Part shown: piece after piece, positions 7,626-15,200 of the stretch
Numbering within the stretch: the stretch's first letter is position 1
Layout of the letters: every line of letters begins with the position of its first letter
NCBI GenBank assembly: GCA_937995995.1
Contig: CALKIP010000091.1
Coordinates: 1-16,410 of the forward strand
From: an uncultured bacterium
GTDB lineage: Bacteria > Gemmatimonadota > Gemmatimonadetes > Longimicrobiales > RSA9
Reading direction: 5' to 3'
Length of the DNA: 16,410 bases
Translations under genes and position numbers: made by a program
Notes under the pieces: generated by a model
The model's input: the letters and a program-made list of their open reading frames with translations, nothing else
What the model was told of the DNA's origin: nothing
Database searches by the model: none

Positions 7626-8923
7626 CAGTTCGTCTCTCCTGCGGCCGCGTTACTGGCCCCCGTTTGGCGCATCACGCGGACGATGGCGCCCTCGGTGAGA
7701 TTGCGGATGGCCTCGTACGGTCCGGCGACGACGGAGTCGCCCTCGGCGAGGCCGCTCAATATCTCGAAGTGTTCGGCGCCCGCGATGCCGACCTCGACCG
7801 GAACGAAGTGGGCCGTCCCATCGCGCAGGACGAAGACGCCTTCGACGTCCTTGCGTTGGCCGCTCGCCGCGTCTGCCGCTGCCTGTGCCTCGGAGCTCTC
7901 TTGCGGGATCGCCTCGAGTTCGCCGGACTCGCGGACGGTCAGCGCGATGATGGGGATCGAGAGGACGCCGGCGCGCTGGTCCGTCACGATCTCGGACGTT
8001 GCCGAGAGGTCGGGTCGCAGCACGGGCGGCGGGTCGTCGAGGCGGATTACGACCTCGAAGTCGACCGCCTGCGACTGGCTGCTCGGAGCCCCGGTCATGC
8101 TTTCAGGCGGGCGAACCGAGCTGTGCGCGATCTCGACGACGCGACCGGTGAAGGTGCGGCGCGGGAAGGCGTCGATCTGGATCGATGCGCTGTCGCCGAG
8201 TTCGATGTGTGGGACATCGGTCTCGTCGACTCGCACGACGGCCTCCATCACCGATAGGTCGCTGACGGTGAGGAGGAGGCTGCCCGGGTTGTTCATCGTG
8301 CCGACGATCGCGGTCTCGCCCTCCTCGACGTTGAGGCGAGTGACGACGCCGTCGATCGGCGAGCTGATCGTCGTCTTGGCGAGCTGGTCCTCGGCCTCCT
8401 TTAGCGCCGCGCGGGCCTGCGCGACGCTGTGCTCGGCCGCCGTCACGAGCTCTCGGTTGACGAGGACCTGGGTTTCGGCCTCCTCGAGCTGCTGACGGCT
8501 GACGAAGCCGGTGTCGCGCTGAGCAAGCGCCTCGGCGCGCTGGAAGCTGCGCTCCGCCTGGATCAGGTTGGCCCGAGCTTGGGCCTGACGGGCCAAGGCC
8601 TCGCTCACGGCGGCCTTCGCGCGTGCAACCAGTGCCTCGTACTGGGTCGGGTCGATGCGGAGGAGCTCCTGGCCGCGGGTCACGGAATCGCCTTCCCTCA
8701 CCCAGAGGTCGGTGATGCGGCCCATGATGTCGGCCTGGATCTCGACGGCGAGGTGCGGTCGGATCCAGCCGTTGCCGGTGACGGTGGCGACGAGGTCGCG
8801 TGGCTGGACCGCCTCGACGCGGACCTCGACGCCTCGCTCACCGCCACCGGCGGCCAGTGCGCCGATGATGCCAACGAGAACGACGGCGCCAACGACAAGT
8901 CCGACCTTCGTGCGTCTCTTCAT
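7625..8923 (-). CDS. Periplasmic adaptor subunit (HlyD/MacA-type membrane fusion protein)
   Basis: The adaptor links the inner-membrane ABC permeases to the outer-membrane channel. The 432-residue protein starts with a positively charged tip and one membrane anchor (about 7-25). The first half-lipoyl strands follow (about 60-90), then an alpha-helical hairpin rich in A, E, Q and R (about 93-182). The second half-lipoyl segment SPIDGVVTRLNVEEGE is at 188-203, followed by beta-barrel and membrane-proximal domains to the end. A low-complexity linker (about 352-368) interrupts the C-terminal part. The ATG overlaps the TolC-like gene stop by four bases (ATGA) and has a strong GGAGG seven bases upstream. 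It resembles MacA, but I withhold the symbol because the substrate is unknown. Confidence 0.93.
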
Positions 8924-10449
8924 TCCTGTTCCTCCCCCGCCGGACGCAAGCTCCGGCCGACGGCCGCCTCGAGTGCGGCCAGTCCCTCGTGGAATGCGTA
9001 TACGGCTTGTAGATAGGCCCGATCGGCCTGAGACTTCCGGGTCTCGGCATCGACCAGGTCGACGAACGAGATGGCGCCGACGCGGTAGCGCTCGCGTGCG
9101 AGCTCGAGCTGCTCGGCGGCCAGTTCGCGATTGCGCTCCTCGAGCGTGACGGCCCGGTGGGCGGTCTCGAGGTTCTGGTGCGCGCTGGCGACCTGGGTCT
9201 TGATGCGCAGCTCCTCCGCACGCAGCCGGAGCCGGGCGTCCTCCGCGGCGACGCGCGCGGTCTCGAGCTGGCGCTCACGGGTGAACCCGTTGAAGATCGG
9301 CAGCGAGATCCGCAGCGAGGCCGACCACGGCTCGCGCGTCATGTTGAACGGGAAGACGTTGTTATTGGCGAGGATCTCGGCCTCACGTGCGGGATCGGCG
9401 ACGATGGCCGCGCAGTTTTCCGTCGGGAGCGGCGGGTTCAGGCGCGTGACGAGCATGTTCGTGAACTCGCAGTTGTCGCGCTGCGTGTTGATGCCGTCCC
9501 GGTACTGCTGGATCAGGTAGTCCCCATCGGTCGCCTCGCGGGCGTAGCCACTCCAGCCCACTGAAAAGTCCAGGCTAGGCAGGTACTGGCTACGGGCCAT
9601 CTTCACGTTCGTCTCGGCGGCGCGTTCCTGTGCCCGCTGTGCGCGTAGCTGCGGGTGGCGGTCGAGCGCTGCAGCGACGAGCTCCTCACGCGACCACTCG
9701 GGGGCGAAGACGTTGAAGGCACTGGTAAGCTCGACCTCGTCGGTCACGTCGATGCCGATGCCCTCCATGAGGCGCAGCGTCTCGGTGCGCAGCAGGTTCT
9801 CGGCCTTGAGCAGTTCGACCTCCGCGCGTCCGCGCTCGACTTCCGCCTGCTTGGCATCGAGTCCGATCGAGGCGCCGACGGCGACACGCGCTTCGGCCAG
9901 GCGCAGGTTCTCGTCCGCGCGCTCGAGTTCCTGTCGCGCCAGCATGACCCCATCGCGCGCCGCAACGGCAGCCAGGTACTGGCGCGTGACGTCGGCGGCG
10001 AGCTGGAAGCCGGCGGCCTCGATGCGCGCCGTCGTGGCCGAGCGGTTCGCCTTGGCCTGGCGCGGCCGAAGCAGTGTCTCGCCGGTCAGCCGGTAGTTGA
10101 GACTGAGCGAGTAACTGGACGAGAGATAGCCCGGCGTGTCGGCGAAGCCGAGTTCGTCGCTGGTGAAGATGCCGAGCCGCTGCTGCCCGCCGGCCTGGTA
10201 GGCGAGACCTCCGCCGACGGAAGCACTCGGCAGCAGGTTGCCGTATGCCTCACGGACCGTCCATTCGGCCTCGGAGACATCGTTCGACTGGATCAGGAAC
10301 TCCGGGTTGTTCCGGCGTGCCAGCTCAATGGCCTCTTCGAGTGTGAGCGTCGCGGGGGTCTGCTGAGCCGCCGCCACTCCGGGCAGCATGGGCACGAGGA
10401 GCAGGACCGGGATCCGAAGCAGGGACCGGAACCGTGTGGGTGAGAGCAC
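8920..10449 (-). CDS. TolC-family outer membrane efflux channel
   Basis: The channel passes exported substrates across the outer membrane. The 509-residue product has a signal peptide (basic start, hydrophobic core, GVAAAQQ cleavage region at about 24-30). Two TolC-type repeats follow, marked by LTLEEAIELARRNNPE early and by AYLQAVYAFHEGLAALEAAVG near the end. Long coiled-coil helices run through about 155-285 and 390-490. An insert around 311-370 carries two cysteines (C327 and C346) and is probably in an extracellular loop. Start choice: AAGGAG (10459-10464) directly abuts the ATG at 10458, which is too close to use it, but lies nine bases before the GTG at 10449, so I choose GTG. The frame is open to 10560 but that extension has no signal-peptide logic. 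It is the first gene of the efflux operon. Confidence 0.92.
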   Translation of the reverse strand: MLSPTRFRSLLRIPVLLLVPMLPGVAAAQQTPATLTLEEAIELARRNNPEFLIQSNDVSEAEWTVREAYGNLLPSASVGGGLAYQAGGQQRLGIFTSDELGFADTPGYLSSSYSLSLNYRLTGETLLRPRQAKANRSATTARIEAAGFQLAADVTRQYLAAVAARDGVMLARQELERADENLRLAEARVAVGASIGLDAKQAEVERGRAEVELLKAENLLRTETLRLMEGIGIDVTDEVELTSAFNVFAPEWSREELVAAALDRHPQLRAQRAQERAAETNVKMARSQYLPSLDFSVGWSGYAREATDGDYLIQQYRDGINTQRDNCEFTNMLVTRLNPPLPTENCAAIVADPAREAEILANNNVFPFNMTREPWSASLRISLPIFNGFTRERQLETARVAAEDARLRLRAEELRIKTQVASAHQNLETAHRAVTLEERNRELAAEQLELARERYRVGAISFVDLVDAETRKSQADRAYLQAVYAFHEGLAALEAAVGRSLRPAGEEQE

Positions 10450-10458
10450 CGCTCGCAT

Positions 10459-10464
10459 CTCCTT
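10459..10464 (-). promoter_or_regulatory. Shine-Dalgarno sequence that decides the TolC-like start
   Basis: AAGGAG on the minus strand is followed immediately by ATG (10458) and, nine bases later, by GTG (10449). Normal spacing favours the GTG. Either start leaves the signal peptide intact. Confidence 0.55.
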
Positions 10465-10630
10465 CTGAATGGGGGGCGCCACCGGGCGCCGACCCGTTGC
10501 CGTTCCACCGAACGGTGGCACTTTACGATGCAGATGCCCGCGAGGTTTCAAATTCTCCATCCGTCGGCGCGGGCGAGCCGATTTTCAAGTTAATTCCACC
10601 CGTTGCGTGGGCAAGGCAAAGTGGAATCGG
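10465..10630 (-). promoter_or_regulatory. Promoter/leader region of the efflux operon
   Basis: The 5' region of the six-gene operon contains an A/T-rich block (AATTAACTTGAAAATC on the minus strand, about 10577-10593) and a second TTGAAA (about 10545-10550), both -35-like. No good -10 hexamer lies at 16-18 bases, so the exact promoter is uncertain. The region is rich in symmetry: ATTCCAC (10593-10599) with GTGGAAT (10621-10627), and three copies of CCACCG/CGGTGG within 10478-10519. This suggests an operator or a structured leader. Confidence 0.4.
10502..10521. repeat. Inverted repeat upstream of the efflux operon, possible operator
   Basis: CCACCG (10505-10510) and CGGTGG (10513-10518) flank two bases. 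The symmetry extends to GT/AC at 10502-10503 and 10520-10521 with one mismatched pair. An overlapping alternative stem, CCGTTC (10500-10505) with GAACGG (10510-10515), is possible. It lies 53 bases before the chosen GTG, where a dimeric repressor or activator of an efflux operon commonly binds. No regulator gene is adjacent. Confidence 0.4.
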
Positions 10631-11347
10631 CTACCGCGGAACCGTCGTGCGTACCGCCTCGAAGCGCTGGTCGGGGATCGTGAGACGGAGCACCCGGCTC
10701 TGGTCATCGACCCAGACGTGCCGCTCGGGCGCGCCAGCGGGAGTGACGGTGAGCCGGCGTGCATCGATGCTTCGGCCACCGATACGGATCGTCTCGCGTC
10801 CATGCTCCGCCACCTGAGCGGAAACCTGACGGTTCTGGCGGGGAATGATGACGGGCATGCGCGTTGATCCACCGTCCGCGCGGCGGGCCAGGAAGAAATG
10901 GTGGTGGGCCACGCCCTCGTCGACGAGTACGGCCCCGTTGCTGGCGAGGTACTCGCGCATCTGTTCCCCTGTGGACGAGAGGATGCGTGCACTGAAGCGG
11001 GAGCCGACCACGCGCCCGGCGATGCGCTGCGTATCCGTGCCTCTCTGCGTGACATCGTACGCAGCCGGCCGCAGTGCTGGACCTTCCACGCGTAGTGTCG
11101 ACCGGGTTTCCTCGGGCGTTCCCGTTGTGTCGATGACGACGGTGCCCTGGGCGATGAGGCCCATCTCGCCGCCGGACCCGCTCTGCCGAATCGTGAAGCG
11201 CTCCGTGCCGACCTCGTCGCCACCCTTGAGGAGGCGGAACGTGCCTTCATCGAGCGAGACCGTCTGGGCGTGGACTGCGTTCGGCGCGATGAGCGAGACA
11301 ACAATGAGCAGCGGGAAGAGAAAGCATCGAGCTGAGGGACGTCTCAT
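10631..11347 (-). CDS. Secreted protein of unknown function
   Basis: The 238-residue product has a clear Sec signal peptide (RR start, hydrophobic 9-20, cleavage after VHA at about residue 27) and no lipobox. The mature part reads as alternating beta strands. It begins with GTFRLLKGGDEVGTERFTI and ends with a strand pair around ERHVWVDDQSRVLRLTIP. That pattern recalls DUF3108/DUF6134-like periplasmic beta-rich proteins, but I cannot make a firm family call. The start at 11347 is supported by GGAGG eight bases upstream and by a promoter in the 90-base gap before it. It lies between the creatininase-family gene and the efflux operon on the same strand, 172 bases or more from the operon, so it is probably its own transcript. 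It could bind a lipid or hydrophobic ligand, but that is a guess from the fold type. Confidence 0.75.
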   Translation of the reverse strand: MRRPSARCFLFPLLIVVSLIAPNAVHAQTVSLDEGTFRLLKGGDEVGTERFTIRQSGSGGEMGLIAQGTVVIDTTGTPEETRSTLRVEGPALRPAAYDVTQRGTDTQRIAGRVVGSRFSARILSSTGEQMREYLASNGAVLVDEGVAHHHFFLARRADGGSTRMPVIIPRQNRQVSAQVAEHGRETIRIGGRSIDARRLTVTPAGAPERHVWVDDQSRVLRLTIPDQRFEAVRTTVPR

Positions 11348-11381
11348 CAGGGAGTCCTCCGTCGGAGCATCGGAAGCTGGA

Positions 11382-11411
11382 GGTATACACCAGCCAGGGA
11401 GTGGGGTTCAA
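11382..11411 (-). promoter_or_regulatory. Sigma-70-type promoter for the secreted-protein gene
   Basis: On the minus strand TTGAAC (11406-11411) and TATACC (11382-11387) are 18 bases apart, and TG directly precedes the -10. Transcription would begin near 11375, about 28 bases before the ATG at 11347. The leader contains the GGAGG ribosome-binding site. Confidence 0.55.
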
Positions 11412-11437
11412 CTTCGTCGCAAAGGATCGGTATCGTG

Positions 11438-12193
11438 CTACACGGTATCGGTGTCGGCCTGGCAGGGCCGGAGAAATACGGCGAGGCGGACTGCGGCGTG
11501 TATCGCAGCGTAGATTCTCTTGCCCTTTTCGACACCAGCCGCGGTCGGATATCCGATCGCCCCGGCGGTGCCTGGGGGCGGCACCGGCATTCCCCCTCGA
11601 ATATAACGCTGGAACTTGCCGGACGAGAGCGGGAAGTCCCGGGCGCGATCCATTCGGACCAGCTCGGGGTAGAGATACAACATGACCGACGTCTCGGCCT
11701 CGCCCCCGTGCATCGGGTAATCTTGCTTCTCGAGCAGGTGGCTGACATCCGTATCCCAGATCTCGACCACGCGCACACGCGCACGATAGGTGAGCAGAGT
11801 GGCCAGTGCATCGAGGTGTGGCTCGTGTCGGTGAGCCGTGATCACGATGAACTCGGTGACACCATGCCTTTCCCACGAGCCGAGGAGTTCGTTGAGTGCG
11901 CGGTGCAGCGTCTTGGGGCTCAACGTCGCCGTACCGGCAAAGGCTCGCTCGGTCTCGACGTTGACGCCGTAGCTGAACGTCGGCGCGCGGAGCACGCCGA
12001 ACTCGTGCGAGAGATCGATGGCCAGCCGCCGGGCGATGAGAACGTTCGTGCCCAGGGGGAGGTGCGGGCCGTGCTGCTCCATTGCACCGACGGGCACGAT
12101 CAGGCGTGCATCCCGGGCCAAATGGGCGGTCACATCGACCCAGCTCAGTTCATCCAGAGAGAGGGGCGTTCCGCTATCGTGCATCCCATTCAT
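11438..12193 (-). CDS. Creatininase-family amidohydrolase with variant metal site
   Basis: The family comprises cytoplasmic, usually dizinc, hydrolases of cyclic or linear amides (creatininase, formamide hydrolases, mycofactocin MftE). The 251-residue length is typical. VGAMEQHGPHLPLGT (35-49) is the family signature, with ligand-type E39 and H41, and GGEAETSVML (163-172) matches the conserved GExETS segment. Two expected elements differ. The aspartate after the GT of the signature is N50. The usual N-G-H-G-G-N or N-G-H-Y-E-N motif is replaced by ITAHRHEPHLDAL (118-130), giving a cluster H121, H123, E124, H126. The start at 12193 has only a weak GGG upstream; the ATG at 12184 is an alternative. 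It diverges from the histidine kinase gene with 17 bases between starts, so its promoter must lie within the kinase coding region, or the two share one control region. Substrate unknown. Confidence 0.88.
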   Translation of the reverse strand: MNGMHDSGTPLSLDELSWVDVTAHLARDARLIVPVGAMEQHGPHLPLGTNVLIARRLAIDLSHEFGVLRAPTFSYGVNVETERAFAGTATLSPKTLHRALNELLGSWERHGVTEFIVITAHRHEPHLDALATLLTYRARVRVVEIWDTDVSHLLEKQDYPMHGGEAETSVMLYLYPELVRMDRARDFPLSSGKFQRYIRGGMPVPPPGTAGAIGYPTAAGVEKGKRIYAAIHAAVRLAVFLRPCQADTDTV

Positions 12194-12210
12194 CCCGACG
12201 TGGGGGAAGC

Positions 12211-15200
12211 GTGACTCGGCGCAATATGGCTGTCGCGTGCGCGGTCGGCTACGTCGCGGCGCTTCTGGTGCTGCTGTGGGCGCGCGTGCTGGACCCCATC
12301 TACCTGGCCGCGGCGGCGGCTGCGCTCGGCATTGGCATACTGTGGGTCGTGGCCCGACGGATCGTGCGTGGGCTCTCGGTCATCCCCCTCGCCGCCGCCG
12401 CTCTGGTCATGGCAATAGTCACTGGGCTGACGATACAGAACCGCCTCGAGCACATCGAGGCGGAGTGGCCCGCGTTGAGCGCGGAGCGTGATGCCAGCCT
12501 GAGTGCCGAGCTCGGACGTGGCATGGGTGTGCTGCTCGAGGCGAGTCGGCATGCCGCGAGGGAGGCGGCGACACGGGCGTCCGCAGTGCATTCGGCCGAC
12601 CTCTTCGACGACCTATCCGCGATCCGCGCCCGCACCGGCGTATCCGCGCTCGCCGTCGTGGACCGGGCAGGTGAGATCGTGGCGTGGGCGGGTGATCACC
12701 GGGGCGCCCTGCCGGTGGCCGCGAGGCTCGGCGAGAGCGAGGTCCTCTACGCGGAGCGCCCGCTCTTCGGGTATCTGTACGTCATCCACCCCGTCGAGGG
12801 GCGGAACGAACGGGTGGTAGCGGCGACGCTCCTCCAGACGGGGCTGATCCTGGAGGGGCAGGGGATGGACGGTTATGCGGACCGCTTCGCAGAGTCGTTC
12901 GGTTCGCGGCCGTACTTTGAGGCGGGTGCGGGGCCGGCTGGCGCGTGGGGGCTGGGGGCGGATGGTGGCACGGGTGGGCCCGCCCGTTTCGAGCCGGCGA
13001 CGGGGACGGAGTTGCGCATGCAACTCGGCCAGCTCGGACGCCGCGTCGTAGTGCCCCTGGTTGCGGTGGCGCTGCTCCTCCTGACCACTGCGTGGCTGCG
13101 GGAGTATCGAGGCGCCGGGATTGCGACGGCGGCACCTCTCCTCGGAGTAGCGGTGGCCCTGGCCGCGGCGCCGCTCGATGCCGTGATTGGCACGGGCCAT
13201 CCGTTCTCTCCCGCGCTCTATCTGCTGCCTGTGCCCGGCGAGCCATCGCTCGGGCGGCTGCTCGCCGTGCTGCTGCCCCTGGGCGCACTCACGGCCGTGG
13301 CCCGCCCTACGCACCTGGGCCGACGTGCGGGTCATGTGGCCACGGTGATCGGGATGGCCGCCGTAGCCGTCGGCTTCACCGGCGGACTCCGCCTCCTGCT
13401 TTCGGGCGCAGCGCCGAATCTGCTCGAAGGTGGACTCGCCTACTGGGGTGGGGTCCAGGTGGTGGCGCTCCTCGTCCTCACGATGATCGCTGCCCTGGCG
13501 CTGCCCCAGGGCCGGGCGGGCCGCGTGCGCCCGTTCGCGCTGGCCGGTGGTGCCGTCTTGAGTCTGGCGCTCGCCGCGTCCGTGCTCCTGCACTGGCGGC
13601 TCACCCGAGAGGTCTCCGCGTGGCTACCGCTCCTGTGGGCGGCCCCGTTCGCACTGCTTTCCATCGGGATCATGCCGTACGCGGGCCGAGGCCGCCAGGT
13701 GGTGCGGTGGCTGGTCGCGGGGTGGCTCGCAGCGAGCGCCATCCTGCCACACCTCTGGGTGACGGAGGTCGATGCGAAGCTTCGGGCCGCCGACCGTGAG
13801 CTCGCCACGCTTGGGCCGCGGCCCGACCCTTTCCTCGACTACCTCCTGAACCGTTTCGCCGACGAGGCGAAGCGACGTGATGCACGAGGTGAAGACGGCG
13901 TCGAATTTCTCTACCGGACATGGGTGGCCAGTGGGCTTGCCCGCGAGTCATACCCCGCCCAGGTCCGGCTCTGGCGGCCCGCCGACGCGCAGCGGCTGGA
14001 ACTCACGGTCGGCGATCCTGCGAGCGTGCAACTGGCCCGGCGGATCACGGACCGGCAACTGCTAAGCGAGATCGAGCGAGCCCGTGCCCTCGGCCGGCCG
14101 GTACACGAACCGGCGTTCCGCGAGGGCGGCGGCCAGATCCTGGCGGTGCCGCTGGCGGGCGAGCGCGCGGTAACCGTCGTGGTACCGCCACGGCGCAGTC
14201 TGGACCGGCCGACGTTCCTGGCACCGATTTTCGGCGCACAGCCGAGGCCCGAGACGCGCCTCACCCTCGTCCCGGTCACACGCATCGATGCAGAGGAGGA
14301 TGGGCCGACCCAATGGATCCGGACCGATCAGGGCTGGCGTAGCGAGAAGAATCTTCGTTACCCCGACGGCGCGTATCACGCGCACCTCGAGCTACGACTG
14401 CCTTCGCTCGGGATCCTGCTGGCTCGAGGCGCGCTGCTCCTTACGATCGATCTCATCCTCCTGGCACTCCTGTGGGTGGTGGGCTCCACGGCGCGCGGCG
14501 AGCCGCCCTCGCCGCCGGGTGGATGGGTGGCGTGGCTCGGGACCTTCCGGGCACGCGTAACCCTCGCCCTCTTCGCCTTCTTCCTGCTGCCGACCGTGGT
14601 GTTCGGCGCCGCGGCCTACAGGGCACTCGCGGGAGAGGCCGCGCGCACGGCGCGTGTGGTGGCGGAGCGAGCGGCGGCACAGGCGGTCGAAGCGTTCGGC
14701 GAACTACCCGGCGAGTGGCCCACGATCGCGGAGCGCATCGGTGAAGAGGTGCTCTACTACCATCGCGGCGAGCTGGCACGAGCTTCTTCACCCGAGGTGG
14801 TCGAGCTCGGCCTTTTCGGTGCGTGGATGCCGCCTTCGGTATACGCCACACTCCAGTCGGGGGAGGAACTCGGCGTGGTCGAGATGAAGACGCTGGCGCG
14901 GCGGCCCTACATCGTGGCGTACCGACCGCTACCTGCGGGCACGATCGCCGTTCCGGTATCGCTGGCTACGGGCGAGGCGACGCTGCGGCAGCGGGAACTG
15001 GCGGACCTGATCCTCTTCGCCGTACTGCTCGGCGGGCTCCTCTCGCTCTCGCTCTCGGTTCTAGTCGGGCGAGCACTGTCACGTCCGATCGGCCAGCTTC
15101 GGCGCGCCTCGGCGGCGGTAGGGCGGGGGCGCCTGCGCGTGAGCCTCCCGGAGCCGGGGACCGGTGCGGGCGAGTTCGGCGAGGTCTTCGCATCATTCAA

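Noticed and set aside
9655..10443. A 262-codon plus-strand open frame antisense to the TolC-like gene
   Set aside because: Mirror of a real gene; no ribosome-binding site, no family resemblance.
12613..13593. A 326-codon minus-strand open frame inside the kinase gene
   Set aside because: The protein is R/Q/H-rich and unstructured, while the plus strand encodes consistent membrane helices in register with the kinase core.
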